Positions 25,226 through 35,418 of a stretch of DNA of 64,000 nt are shown here, piece by piece. Source of the DNA: Prado023 sp963818445 (GTDB taxonomy: Bacteria > Actinomycetota > Actinomycetes > S36-B12 > CAIYMF01); NCBI GenBank assembly GCA_963818445.1, contig CAWFSG010000001.1:310001-374000 (forward strand), read 5' to 3'. The stretch's first letter is position 1. Each line of letters begins with the position of its first letter. The translations under genes were made by a program, and so were the position numbers. The notes beneath the pieces were generated by a model. The model saw only the letters and a program-made list of their open reading frames with translations, was not told the DNA's origin and ran no database searches.

Positions 25226-26411
25226 ATGGTCACACCGCCCTTCGAGGTCCTACGCCCTGAGCAGCTACGTCGGCGCACGTCGATCAAGTGGCAGTACTAC
25301 GATCCGGACGTCCTGCCGGTGTGGGTCGCCGAGATGGACGTGCTTCCCGCGCCTGAGGTGGTCGAGGCACTGACCGAGGCCGTGCGGTCAGGCGACACCG
25401 GATACCCGAACTTCGGGACCACGTACAAGGAGGCCCTGGCCGAATTCGCCCTCGCGCGATGGGACTGGCACGCGGACCCGGGTCACATGGGCCTGTGCGC
25501 GGATGTCATGACCGGGATCCGGGTCCTGGTCGAGCGGTTCTGCCCGCCGCGGGGAACAGTCGTGATCCCGAGTCCGGTCTATCCGCCCTTCGCGGCGTTC
25601 AGCCGGGAGGCAGGTCGCAAGGTGGTGGCGGTCGCCCTCACGGACGAGGGCCGCTGTGGACGTGGCCGCGATCGATGCGGCCCTGGCCGCGAACCCGACC
25701 GATGCCGCGTCCCGGCGCACGGTCCTGCTCCTGTGCAGCCCGCACAACCCGACCGGGGTCGTCCACACCGCCGAGGAGCTCGCGGCCGTCGCGGAGTCCG
25801 CGCAGCGTCGAGGCGCCCTGGTGATCGTCGACGAGGTGCATGCGCCGCTGGTCCCGGACGGTGCGACATTCGTACCGTGGTTCGCGGTCGCCGACCACGG
25901 CTTCGTTGTCACCTCGGCGGCCAAGGCATTCAACCTCGCTGGCCTCAAGGCGGGCCTGATCGTCAGTGGTCCGGCGAGCCGTGCCCAGCTGAAGCGGCTG
26001 CCTGACTCCGTCGCGTACGGCGGCAGCCACCTCGGCGTGATCGGGCACTCGGCCGCATACCGATCGGACCCGTCCTGGCTCGACGCCGTCAACGCGAACA
26101 TCGCCTCGAACCGGGCGCTGCTGGCCGAGCTCCTCGCCGAACGGCTGCCCGGGGTGCGTTACCGGATCCCGGAGGCGACCTACCTTGCGTGGCTGGACCT
26201 GCGAGGTGTGGGCCTGGGCCAGGACCCGGCTGAGATCCTGATCGAGCGGGGCCGGGTCGCGCTCACCGCAGGGCGCCCGTTCGGGCGCGGCGGCATCGGG
26301 CACGCCCGGCTCAACCTCGCCTGCTCGCAGGAGGTGCTCACCGAGGCAGTGGACCGGATGTCCGCCGCGGTTGCCGCCCATGCCAGGCAGGCGGGCGGGG
26401 ACGGCACCTGA
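25226..26411 (+). pseudogene. MalY/PatB-type PLP aminotransferase (C-S lyase), frameshifted
   Basis: Would be a 394-aa fold-type I PLP enzyme that cleaves cystathionine or other C-S bonds. Frame 2 encodes residues 1-140 (TSIKWQYYDPDVLPVWVAEM is the classic start) up to about 25650; frame 3 continues with DVAAIDAALAANPTD, the CSPHNPTG motif, DEVHAPLV and the lysine box TSAAKAFNLAGLK to the TGA at 26411. Dropping one base near 25655 (GGCCGC-T-GTGGAC) joins the halves as EGRVDVAAID. Both halves are otherwise intact, so this is a recent mutation or a sequence error. Start supported by CACGAT 6 nt upstream. Confidence 0.85.
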
Positions 26412-26493
26412 CCGGAGCTCCGCGGACCGGGCGGCACCGCTCGACCTCGCGGGAGGGAACAGGATCGCGTGTCGACACGTACCCCGGAACCCC

Positions 26494-27453
26494 TCAGCCC
26501 AGAGCGAAGCAGGCTGCGGCGTGCCCGGACTGCACCGGGAGCAGCGGGAGGGACTCGCCGCGGCAGCGGCCCGCGACCGCGTCCGGGAGCCCGGACTGCA
26601 GCACTGGGCAGCGAGGATGGAACCGGCAGCCGGCGGGGATGCGCGCGGGGTCCGGGGGCTCGCCGACCAGCACGATCGGTTCGAGGCGTTCGATCTCGGG
26701 CACGACCGAGAGCAGCGCCTGCGTGTACGGGTGCTTCGGCTCGGCCAGGACCTCCTCGGTGGTCCCCTCCTCGATGATCCGCCCGAGGTACATGACCGCG
26801 ATCCGGTCGGCCACGTTCCAGGCCAGGCCCAGGTCGTGGGTCACGATCAGGATCGACAGGCCCAGCTCGTCGCGCAGCCGCAGCAGCAGGGCGAGGATCT
26901 CCCCCCGTACCGAGGCATCCAGGCTGGACACGGGCTCGTCGGCGACGAGGATCTCCGGCTCGAGCACCAGGGCCCCGGCGATCACGACGCGCTGGCGCTG
27001 CCCCCCGGACAGCTCGTGGGGGTAGCGGGCGAAGAAGCGCTCCGGCGGGCGCATCCCCACCCGCGACAATGCCTCGGAAACCCGCTCCTCCTCGCGGTCG
27101 ACCCCGTGGATGCGCAGCCCCTCGGCCACCGACTCGTAGACGGTCATCCGTGGGTTCAGCGACCCCATCGGGTCCTGGAGCACCAGCTGCGCCCGGCGGC
27201 GGTAGGCCTTCAGCCCGGACCGGGAGGTGGGCAGCGCCTCGCCGTCGACGAGCACCTCTCCCGCGGCCAGGGGCTGCAGCCCCAGCAGTGCCCGCGCCAG
27301 CGTGGACTTGCCGCACCCGGACTCACCGACGAGGGCGAGGATCTGGCCGGGCATGAGCGTGAGGTTCACCCCGTCCACGGCTCGCGCGGAGGTGTGGCGA
27401 CCGGTGTGGAAGCTGACCTGCAGGTCGCGGGCCTCGAGGGCGGGCGACGTCAT
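26494..27453 (-). CDS. Peptide/nickel-type ABC transporter ATPase, OppF/DppF
   Basis: 319 aa. Walker A GESGCGKSTLARALLG (about residue 43), Q loop VLQDPMGSLNPRMTV, signature ELSGGQRQRVVIAGAL, Walker B EILVADEPVSSLDASV and the H loop VTHDLGL are all intact. The C-terminal oligopeptide-transporter extension with cysteines (GCRFHPRCPV) may hold an iron-sulfur centre. Last gene of the five-gene importer; its start overlaps the upstream ATPase by 4 nt. Confidence 0.95.
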   Translation of the reverse strand: MTSPALEARDLQVSFHTGRHTSARAVDGVNLTLMPGQILALVGESGCGKSTLARALLGLQPLAAGEVLVDGEALPTSRSGLKAYRRRAQLVLQDPMGSLNPRMTVYESVAEGLRIHGVDREEERVSEALSRVGMRPPERFFARYPHELSGGQRQRVVIAGALVLEPEILVADEPVSSLDASVRGEILALLLRLRDELGLSILIVTHDLGLAWNVADRIAVMYLGRIIEEGTTEEVLAEPKHPYTQALLSVVPEIERLEPIVLVGEPPDPARIPAGCRFHPRCPVLQSGLPDAVAGRCRGESLPLLPVQSGHAAACFALG

Positions 27454-28463
27454 GCGTCACCTCGGTGCGCTTCCGCCCGATCGTCGGCCAACGGGTGGCG
27501 GCAGGCCGCCATCCGACCCTCGGCCACCGCAGCGAGCTCGAGGGTGCCGGTCAGGCAGTCCTCGCGCGCACTGGGACAGCGTGGCGCGAACGAGCAGCCA
27601 TCGCCCACGTCGCCGGGGAATGGGGGGTCACCGGGGAGCCCGGAGGGCGCGTAGCGGAAGCTCGTGTCCCCGATCCTCGGGAAGGCCCCGGCCAGGGCAC
27701 GTGAGTAGGGGTGCGCCGAGCGCTCGAACACGTCGGCGGCGGGACCGGACTCCACGATCCGCCCCGCGTACATGACCGCAGCGCGCTGGCAGACGTCGGC
27801 CAGCACCGAGAGGTCGTGGGAGATCAGCACAAGGGTCAGGTCGAGCTCGTCGACCAGATCGGTCAGGACTTTCAGGACCTGGGCCTGGACCATGACGTCC
27901 AGGGCGGTGGTGGGCTCGTCGGCCACGATCAGCCGTGGACGGCAGGCCAGGGCCATCGCGATCATGACGCGCTGACGTTGGCCCCCGGAGAGCTGGTGCG
28001 GGTACGCCCGGGCCCGAGCGGGCGGGAGTCCGACCTGTTCGAGCAGCTCGCCGACGCGGCGGTCGACGTCACCCCGCGCCGCCTTCGGGTCGTGGACGGT
28101 GATCGGCTCGGCGATCTGCTCCCCGATCCGCTGCAGCGGGTTGAGCCCGTGCAGGGCGCCCTGGAACACGATGCTCGCCTGCGCCCAGCGCAGCGCCCGC
28201 AGCCGCTTGAACGTCATGCCCAGCACGTCCTCGCCGTCGACGAGCACCTGGCCGGTGACCGTCGCGGACTTCGGCTGCAGGCGCAGCACCGTGGAGATGA
28301 GCGTGGACTTGCCGCTGCCGCTCTCGCCGGCGATGCCCAACGAGGAGCCGGCGGCTACCGTGAGGTCCACCCCGCGCACGGCCGGCACGTCGCCGTCGCG
28401 TCCGCGGTAGGTGATGTGGACGTCGCGGAACTCCAGGGCGGGACCGGGTGCGTCGGTGGCCAT
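27450..28463 (-). CDS. Peptide/nickel-type ABC transporter ATPase, OppD/DppD
   Basis: 337 aa from ATG 28463, which overlaps the permease stop (ATGA). Walker A GESGSGKSTLISTVLR, signature QLSGGQRQRVMIAMALA, Walker B RLIVADEPTTALDVMV and H loop ISHDLSV are present, and the C-terminal Cys-containing oligopeptide domain (GCSFAPRCPSAREDC) is seen. Pairs with the OppF-type gene downstream to form the ATPase dimer. Confidence 0.95.
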   Translation of the reverse strand: MATDAPGPALEFRDVHITYRGRDGDVPAVRGVDLTVAAGSSLGIAGESGSGKSTLISTVLRLQPKSATVTGQVLVDGEDVLGMTFKRLRALRWAQASIVFQGALHGLNPLQRIGEQIAEPITVHDPKAARGDVDRRVGELLEQVGLPPARARAYPHQLSGGQRQRVMIAMALACRPRLIVADEPTTALDVMVQAQVLKVLTDLVDELDLTLVLISHDLSVLADVCQRAAVMYAGRIVESGPAADVFERSAHPYSRALAGAFPRIGDTSFRYAPSGLPGDPPFPGDVGDGCSFAPRCPSAREDCLTGTLELAAVAEGRMAACRHPLADDRAEAHRGDA

Positions 28464-29392
28464 CAGCGGCCCCCCTGCTGGCGCGGATCGACGACGTCCT
28501 CCAGTGCGCGGCCGATCAGGGTGAAGGCGAGCACCACCGCCACGACGCACAGGCCGGGTGGCAGCACGTACCACCAGGCGCCGACCGTCATGGCCCCGCT
28601 GGTGAACGCCCCGTCGAGGATCGAGCCCCACGACGGGGACAACGGGTTGCCCAGGCCGAGGAAGCTCAGGGTGGTCTCGCTGAGGATCGCCAGGGCGACC
28701 ATCAGGGTGGTGTTGGCCAGCACCAGCGGCATCACGTTGGGCAGGATGTGCCGGCGCATGAGGTGGGCGTCGCCGCCGCCGAGGGCCCGGGCGCGCTCCA
28801 GGTAGGGCCGCGCGCCGATGCTCAGCGTCTGGGAGCGGACCAGCCGCGCAGTGCCGGGCCACGAGGTGATCCCGATGACCACGATGATGTTGATCAGGGA
28901 GGCACCGAGCACCGTGGCCAGGACGATGGCCAGGGGCAGGAACGGGATCACGAGGAACCAGTCGGTGAACCGGTTGAGCACCAGGCCCAACCCCCCGCGG
29001 AAGTACCCGGACATGATCCCGATCACGGTGCCGATCAACATCGACATGACCGTGGCCGCCAGCCCGACGACCAGGCTGATCCGTGCGCCCCACACGATCA
29101 GGGCCAGGATCGAGCGCCCGCTCTCGTCGGTGCCGAGCGGGAACCCGGCCGTCGGCGGGCTCATCGGCTCGCCGGTGGCCTGGGTGACGCTGATCGTGCT
29201 CGGCGGGAACAGCACGGGGGCGAGCAGCGCGAGGGCGATGAAGATCACCAGGACGACCAGGCCGAGCATCCCGCCGCGGTGGGACCGGAACGCCCGCCAG
29301 GTGCGTGTGCGGGAGGCGCGCCGACGGGTGCGGGTGACCTGTCGCGCTGAGGTGGGGCTGACGGGGTCGAACCCCGGACGGGTCATCGTCAT
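28463..29392 (-). CDS. Peptide/nickel-type ABC transporter permease, OppC/DppC
   Basis: 309 aa, about six transmembrane helices. The N-terminal OppC segment (RAFRSHRGGMLGLVVLVIFI) is followed by a periplasmic region ending PLGTDESGRSILALIVWGAR. The EAA loop that contacts the ATPase reads YLERARALGGGDAHLMRRHI. ATG overlaps the stop of the upstream permease. Confidence 0.94.
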   Translation of the reverse strand: MTMTRPGFDPVSPTSARQVTRTRRRASRTRTWRAFRSHRGGMLGLVVLVIFIALALLAPVLFPPSTISVTQATGEPMSPPTAGFPLGTDESGRSILALIVWGARISLVVGLAATVMSMLIGTVIGIMSGYFRGGLGLVLNRFTDWFLVIPFLPLAIVLATVLGASLINIIVVIGITSWPGTARLVRSQTLSIGARPYLERARALGGGDAHLMRRHILPNVMPLVLANTTLMVALAILSETTLSFLGLGNPLSPSWGSILDGAFTSGAMTVGAWWYVLPPGLCVVAVVLAFTLIGRALEDVVDPRQQGGR

Positions 29393-30444
29393 CAGGCACG
29401 GACCCGAGGGTCGAGCACGGCGTACATGAGGTCGGCGATGATGTTGGCCACGATCACGCCGATGGAGAACAGCAGGAAGGTTGCCTGCAGCAGGGCGATG
29501 TCCGGCCCGCGCAGGGCGTCGTAGGTGAGCAGCCCGAGGCCGGGCCACGAGAAGACCGTCTCCACGGTGATCGCACCGGAGATGACGAAGCCGAGGTTCA
29601 TGAAGATCAAGGTCACGGTCGGCAGGATCGCGTTCGGCACGGCGTGGCGCCGGCGCACGACCTTGTCCTTGAGTCCCTTGGCCCGCGCCACCGTCAGGTA
29701 GTCCTGGCCCATCTCGTCGATGAGTGAGGCGCGCATCACCAGCGCGTACTCGGCCAGGTAGACCGCAGCCAGTGTGGTCACGGGCAGCACCATGTGCCAT
29801 GCGACGTTCAGGACGCCCTCGAAGCTGGCGGGGTCGACGCCGGGGGTGATGATCCCGCCGATCGGGAAGATCCCCGGTGTGATGGCCGTGCCCACCCCGA
29901 ACATGATCAGCAGGATCATGCCCAGCCAGAACTCGGGCATCGCGTAGAGCGTCAGGGTGACCGCCGAGGACACGCTGTCGAAGCGCTCGCCACGCTTCCA
30001 GGCCGCCCGGATCCCGATCAGCGTCCCGAAGATGGAGGCCAGCAGGATCGCGGTCCCGACCAGCAGGAGGGTCGAGCCGACCCGGTCGCCGATCAGCTCC
30101 CACACCGGCCGGTTGAACCGGGCGGAGTTGATCGTGGACGCGAACGGGTTGGAGATGTAGGTCAGGAACTGCTCGGTGATGGGCTTGTCGAGCTCGGCGC
30201 GCAGCTCGGCGATCTGCTCGGGGGCCACGTTGCGGCCCCGCGTGTAGAGCCCGATCGGGTCTCCGGGCAGCATCCGGAACAGGACGAAGTTGAACACCAC
30301 CACGAAGGCCAGGGTCGCGAGCCCGGAGCCGACCGAGCGCAGGGCGTAGCGGGCCCCGGGGCTCATCCCGGGGGTTCGCGTCGATGCCTCCTCTGCGCTG
30401 GTCGGCGACGGCCGGGCCGCCGCTGTATCCGCGGTGGACCCCAT
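29392..30444 (-). CDS. Peptide/nickel-type ABC transporter permease, OppB/DppB
   Basis: 350 aa. An N-terminal cytoplasmic tail (about 1-35) precedes the first helix; LFRMLPGDPIGLYTRG is the typical OppB segment after it. The EAA loop reads YLTVARAKGLKDKVVRRRHA. About six helices. It starts 2 nt beyond the stop of the binding-protein gene. Confidence 0.94.
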   Translation of the reverse strand: MGSTADTAAARPSPTSAEEASTRTPGMSPGARYALRSVGSGLATLAFVVVFNFVLFRMLPGDPIGLYTRGRNVAPEQIAELRAELDKPITEQFLTYISNPFASTINSARFNRPVWELIGDRVGSTLLLVGTAILLASIFGTLIGIRAAWKRGERFDSVSSAVTLTLYAMPEFWLGMILLIMFGVGTAITPGIFPIGGIITPGVDPASFEGVLNVAWHMVLPVTTLAAVYLAEYALVMRASLIDEMGQDYLTVARAKGLKDKVVRRRHAVPNAILPTVTLIFMNLGFVISGAITVETVFSWPGLGLLTYDALRGPDIALLQATFLLFSIGVIVANIIADLMYAVLDPRVRA

Positions 30445-30446
30445 GC

Positions 30447-32312
30447 CTACTCGGTGTCCTCGTCGGAGGATCGGCGTCGCGAGATCAGGACGACTGCCGC
30501 GATCCCGGCCACGACGAGGGCTCCGAGGCCGGCCAGCAGCGCGGGGTTGATGCCCCCCGCTGTCGAGGACTGCTCTGCCTGGCCGTCCTCGGCCCCCGCC
30601 GGGGTGATCGACTGGTAGGACCACGTGCCGAACTGGAACAGCAGCGGACCGGCGTCCGTGGGCTGCTGGACGAAGTTCGTGAAGCGGTCCGAGCGGTAGG
30701 CCTGGAGCAGGTCGTAGTAGAACGTGATGGCATACGGCGCCTCGTCGTAGACGATCTGCTGCATCGCCTTGACGATCTCGGTGCGCTTGGCCGGGTCGGT
30801 CTCCAGCGCCTGCTCGGCGTAGAGGCGGTCGTACTCCTCGTTGCAGAAGTGCGAGTCGGACAGCCCGGCGTAGATGGTGCCGTCCTCCTTCGAGGAGCGC
30901 TGGGCGCAGGTGAAGGTGGACAGCTGGTAGTCGGGGTCGGGCTCCACGACCCAGCCCCACTCGAACAGGTCGAAGCGGCCCTCGCCGTTGAGCTCGATCA
31001 GGGTGTCCTCGGTGACGATCTTGGTGTCGACCGCGATGCCGATCTCCTCGAGCCACCCCTCGACGAACTGGACGGTCTGCTGGGAGGTCTGGGACTCCTG
31101 GCGGCCCAGGAGGCGAAGGGTCAGGGGCGTGCCGTCCGGGCCGACCCGCGTGCCGTCGGGGCCGAGGGGGTAGCCGGCCTCGTCGAGCAGCTCCCCGGCC
31201 CTGGCCGGGTCGTAGGTGAAGGGGTTGCTGGGCTCGAGGTGCTGTGCGGCGTAGAGCGGCGGGATGATCGTGCTGCCCGGCGTGCCGTACACCGCCACCT
31301 TCTCCACCAGGGTCTGGCGGTCGATGGCGTGGTTGATCGCCTGGCGCACCCGCCTGTCCTTCAACGCCGGGTTGCCGTCGCCGATCGGGGTGCCATCGGC
31401 CAGGGCCGCACCGACGTTCATGCCGATCTCGTTGAATCCGTAGTAGGCGGCGTTGACGGCGGTGATGCCCTCCTCGTCCTTGATCGCGTCGAAGACGTTG
31501 GCCTGCAGCTCGTCTGCGAAGTCGATCTCGCCCTTGCGCAGGGCCTGGGCCACGGCGTCGCCGTTCTTGTAGACTCGGAAGGTGAGCTCCTCGACAGCCG
31601 GAGCGCCGCCGTAGTAGTCGGGGTTGGCCGTGAAGCGGATGAACTGGCCCTTCTCCCGCTCGATGAGAACGTAGGGACCGTGGCCCACGATGGGCTGGCC
31701 ATCGGTCGGCTCGTTCTCGTAGGAGCGGACCTCCTTGCCGTCGATGTCCTTCCAGATGTGCTCGGGCAGGATGTAGACGGCCAGGTTCTCCATGATCGGC
31801 GAGGGCTTCTCGACGGTCAGGACCAGGGTGGTGTCGTCGGTCGCCTCGGCCTTGGTGATGTTGGCCACGTAGCTGCCGTAGTTGGTCTGCTCGTAGTCGC
31901 CGTCGATGATCCGGTTGAACGAGTACGCCGCGTCCCGGGCGGTCAGGGGCGTGCCGTCGCTCCACGTCAGCCCCGGGCGGATCTTGTACGTCCAGGTCGT
32001 CTTGTCCGCGGACTCCTCCCAGGACTCAGCCAGGCCGGGCCCCGGCGAGAAGTCGGCAGCCGAGTTCTCCGTGAGCGTCGGGTACATGAGCTGGTACATC
32101 TCGTAGGAGGTCGACACGATGCCCGTGAACGGGTTCAGCGAGTCGACGTCGTCGGTGATGCCGACGGTGAACGCCGGTGACTCGGCGGCGATCGGGACCG
32201 CGCTCGGGACGGCTGACGGGGACTCATCGGCGTGCACGGCGGCGATCGGCACCAGTAGCGCGCAGGTGACTCCGGCGGCGACGGAGATGCGTCGAAGTGG
32301 GAGGAGGTTCAT
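30447..32312 (-). CDS. Extracellular solute-binding protein of peptide ABC transporter (SBP family 5), C-terminally anchored
   Basis: 621 aa. Signal peptide about 1-28 without a lipobox Cys. SBP_5 domain about 45-545: FTVGITDDVDSLNPFTGIVS near the start, LTWSDGTPLTARDAAYSFNR in the middle, RRVRQAINHAIDRQTLVEKV further on. Unlike most Gram-positive binding proteins, it is not a lipoprotein; a single C-terminal helix (about 590-612) followed by RRRSSDEDTE anchors it. First gene of the importer operon, with GGAGG before its ATG. Substrate likely peptide. Confidence 0.93.
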   Translation of the reverse strand: MNLLPLRRISVAAGVTCALLVPIAAVHADESPSAVPSAVPIAAESPAFTVGITDDVDSLNPFTGIVSTSYEMYQLMYPTLTENSAADFSPGPGLAESWEESADKTTWTYKIRPGLTWSDGTPLTARDAAYSFNRIIDGDYEQTNYGSYVANITKAEATDDTTLVLTVEKPSPIMENLAVYILPEHIWKDIDGKEVRSYENEPTDGQPIVGHGPYVLIEREKGQFIRFTANPDYYGGAPAVEELTFRVYKNGDAVAQALRKGEIDFADELQANVFDAIKDEEGITAVNAAYYGFNEIGMNVGAALADGTPIGDGNPALKDRRVRQAINHAIDRQTLVEKVAVYGTPGSTIIPPLYAAQHLEPSNPFTYDPARAGELLDEAGYPLGPDGTRVGPDGTPLTLRLLGRQESQTSQQTVQFVEGWLEEIGIAVDTKIVTEDTLIELNGEGRFDLFEWGWVVEPDPDYQLSTFTCAQRSSKEDGTIYAGLSDSHFCNEEYDRLYAEQALETDPAKRTEIVKAMQQIVYDEAPYAITFYYDLLQAYRSDRFTNFVQQPTDAGPLLFQFGTWSYQSITPAGAEDGQAEQSSTAGGINPALLAGLGALVVAGIAAVVLISRRRSSDEDTE

Positions 32313-32479
32313 CGGTGCCTCCGATGGCAGGGCACTATGGCCGGGGGTCCGCCTCCGGCGGGTGATTCCCCCACCCCGGGTCGGAAGGACGTGCGCAGGA
32401 TAGCCGACGCACCATCGGATTCCCTGCGCACTGTGTCAGCGTCCGGCAAGGCCCGTGGACCCTGCTAGGTTCGGCCGTC

Positions 32480-34635
32480 ATGGTCACCCCTCCTGTGGCA
32501 CCCACGCGCCCCCATGTCCGGCACCTGCATGGCCGCGACGTCCCTGACGAGTTCGCGTGGATGGCCGAGGGGGGCGAGGACTTCATGGGCTACCTTCGCG
32601 CTGAGCTCGACCACTACGCCGCGGCCACCGCACCGTTGGAGCCCTTGCGCCGGCGGCTCTTCACGGAGATGGTCTCCCGCACGCCTCTGACCGAGGTGGG
32701 ACCGGCGCACGCCTGCGGTGCCGCGCAGTTCCGGGACGTGATGCCCGATGGTGCCCAGCTCGGCCAGTTCCAACGGCGGTCGGGGGCGGGGGCGTGGACC
32801 ACGCTCGTGGACCTCGACGTCGAGGCGGCAGCGGCGGGATCCTCCTACGGCGAGGTCGGGGTGCGCGAGGTCAGCCCGGACGGATCGCTGTTGGCCTGGT
32901 CGTTCGACGCCACCGGCGAGGAGCTCTACCAGCTCCGCTTCCGTGACGTGGCCACGGGCACGGACCTGCCCGAGCGGATGGAGCGCACCTACTACGGGGG
33001 CGCCTGGTCCGCCGATGGGCGCACCTTCTTCTACACCGTGGTGGACCACGTGTACCGGCCCCACCAGGTGTGGCGCCACCTGGTCGGGACCGACCCGGCG
33101 ACCGATGTGCTGGTGCTAGCAGGAGGAGGACCGGCGCTTCGAGCTGTCGGTGCGCACGACCCGGTGCGGGCGGTGGGTGCTGATCCACGCCGGGAGCCGG
33201 GACAGCGCCGAGACCTGGGCCATCCCGGCGCAGGACCCGACCGCCGCACCGACCGCAGTCGGGGGTCGCCGGGAGGGGCATGAGTACGCCGTCGAGTCAG
33301 TTCCCGGCGGTCCGCAGCCCTTCCTCGTCGTGACCAACCACGGGGGGGCGCGGGAGTTCACGCTCAGCTGGGTGGGCCTCGAGGCGACCGACCCCTCGGC
33401 CTGGCGCTCGGCCATCGACGCGCCGCTCCCGGGTGATGTCGAGGTGGCGGGCTCCGACCTGGACCCGCAGGCGGGGCCGGTCCGGCGCCTGCTGGCCGTC
33501 GATGCTTTCGCCGGCCACGTGGTGCTCGGCCTGCGCGAGTCCGGGCGCCCAGCCCTCTACGTGGTTCCCTTGGCTGCATCAGGGCTGGACTGGTCGAAGG
33601 CGCACGTGCTGCGCGCCGCCCCGGGGGGGTCCATCGAGCTGGGCGCCAACGAGGAGTTCGACGCGACTTTCGTGACCGTCGTGGTGCAGAGCCGGGTCGA
33701 TCCGCCGACCTGGACCGACCATCCGTTCGACCGCCGCTGCTGAGCCGGTCGTGCGCCACCGGGGCGAGTCACCCAACCACGATGCCGGCAACTACGTCGT
33801 GACCGAGCAGTGGGTGACGGCCCGCGACGGGGAGCAGGTCCCGGTCACGTTGGTCGCCCACCGCGTGACGCCGCTGGACGGGACAGCGCCCTGCCTGCTG
33901 TACGGCTACGGCGCATACGAGTACGCCTACGACCCGACATTCAGCCGGGCGCTTCCCAGCCTGCTGGACCGAGGGGTGGTCTGGGCCCACGCGCACGTGC
34001 GGGGCGGTGGCGAGCTCGGCCGACGCTGGTGGGACGGCGGGCACATGGCCACCAAGGCCAACTCGTTCCGGGACTTCGTCGACGTCGCCCGGGCCCTGGG
34101 TTCGGGCCCCGACGCTGCGGTGGACGGCTCCCGGATCGTCTCCCGCGGTGGGTCGGCCGGGGGGCTGCTGGTCGCCGCGAGCATGGATCTCGACCCGGAG
34201 GCCTTCGCTGGTGTCATCGCCGAGGTGCCCTTCGTCGACGTGGTCAACTCGATGCTGGACTCGGAGCTGCCGCTGACCGTGGGGGAGTGGGAGGAGTGGG
34301 GCAACCCCGCGGTGCCCGAGCAGTACGCGTGGATGGTCGACTACTCGCCGTACGACAACGTCCCGCCCGCCGGTCGCCGGCCGTTCATCCTGGCCACCGG
34401 AGCGGTCCACGACCCCCGGGTCATGGTCCATGAGCCGGCGAAGTGGGTCGCCCGGTTGCGGGCGACGGATCCGCAGCAGGGCGCGGTCGAGGTCCCGGGC
34501 CGTCGGGGCGGGGTGCTCCTGCGGGTGGCACTCGAGGAGGGATCCCACGGCGGGGCGGCCGGTCGCTACGCGGCCCTCGACGAGGAGGCGCAGACGCAGG
34601 CTGTGATCCTGGCTGCGATGGGGATCAGCGGGTAG
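32480..34635 (+). pseudogene. ptrB: Oligopeptidase B (S9A prolyl oligopeptidase family), two frameshifts
   Basis: Serine peptidase of 717 aa if repaired, the normal family length. The propeller runs in frame 2 to about 33120 (ending GTDPATDVLVLA), then frame 3 (EDRRFELSVRTTR-like start, read as RRFELSVRTTRCGRWVLIHA) to about 33728, then frame 1 to the end. Each junction is resolved by removing one base: a G in GCAGGAGGAGG (about 33121) and a C in GACCGCCGC (about 33728). Catalytic residues are intact: Ser in RGGSAGGLL, Asp in VHDPRVMVHEPAKW, His in GSHGGAAGRY. TAGGTT 8 nt before ATG supports the start. Confidence 0.87.
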
Positions 34636-34648
34636 CGGGAGCTGCCGC

Positions 34649-35407
34649 TCAGCGGCGGGCGCGCGACGGGGATGCTGCGCGCGTGGGCGCTGGCGCAGAC
34701 CCGGCGCGCAGGACCACGAGGTCGGCCACCGCGTTCGTGTCGGCCAGGACGCCGGGCGTGACCGGGGTGTCATGCCGGTCGGCCGCCGTGACGATCCGGT
34801 CGCGCAGGATCCCGTCGGCGATCACCATCGGCACCACGATGAACGAGGTGCAGCCGTCCACGCAGCGCATGAGCGTGCGCATCCTGCCCAGCGGTCGGCC
34901 ACCGTCGAGGTAGGCAGCGCGCACCGCGCGCGCTCCCAGTGAGTCGGCCAGGGCAGGGCCCTGGGTGCGGAACAGCGACTCCATGGCCCCAACGGCGCGC
35001 AGGTCGCGGGAGCCGGCTGCCGCGAGGATGATCCCGGTGCGGCCGTCGACGGGCAGGCCGGAGGCGGCGATCAGTTCGGCAGCCGCGCTGAGCAGCAACG
35101 GGTGCAGCCCGACTGGTTCTGCTGCGGCGACGCCGAGCCCGGGCGCGGCGGACCGCATGGCGGTGATCGCTGCGGGGACGTCGACCCGCGCGTGGTAGGC
35201 CGGGCTGATGAGCAGCGGGACGACCGTGGTGTCGGCTGCCCCCGCCTCGCGCCACGACTGCGCCGCCTGGGCGGGACCCGGCTCGTGGTGATCGAGGTAG
35301 GCGGTGCGCGTGGGGATCCCGGCCACCTTGAGCCGCCCCGCCAGTGACGCGACGTCGCGCGCGTGCCGGGGGTCCGGCGATCCGTGGGCCAGCAGTGTCA
35401 GTGACAT
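34649..35407 (-). CDS. Sirohydrochlorin chelatase (CbiX/SirB family)
   Basis: 252 aa with two CbiX repeats. TLLAHGSPDPRHARDVASLA carries the active-site His 8; a second repeat begins near residue 130 (GIILAAAGSRDLRAVGAM). It inserts iron or cobalt into sirohydrochlorin; next to the siroheme synthase gene and sulfite reductase it most likely makes siroheme. Starts 11 nt after the cysG-like stop and ends 13 nt from the convergent oligopeptidase gene. Confidence 0.9.
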   Translation of the reverse strand: MSLTLLAHGSPDPRHARDVASLAGRLKVAGIPTRTAYLDHHEPGPAQAAQSWREAGAADTTVVPLLISPAYHARVDVPAAITAMRSAAPGLGVAAAEPVGLHPLLLSAAAELIAASGLPVDGRTGIILAAAGSRDLRAVGAMESLFRTQGPALADSLGARAVRAAYLDGGRPLGRMRTLMRCVDGCTSFIVVPMVIADGILRDRIVTAADRHDTPVTPGVLADTNAVADLVVLRAGSAPAPTRAASPSRARR

Positions 35408-35418
35408 CGTCCCTATGG

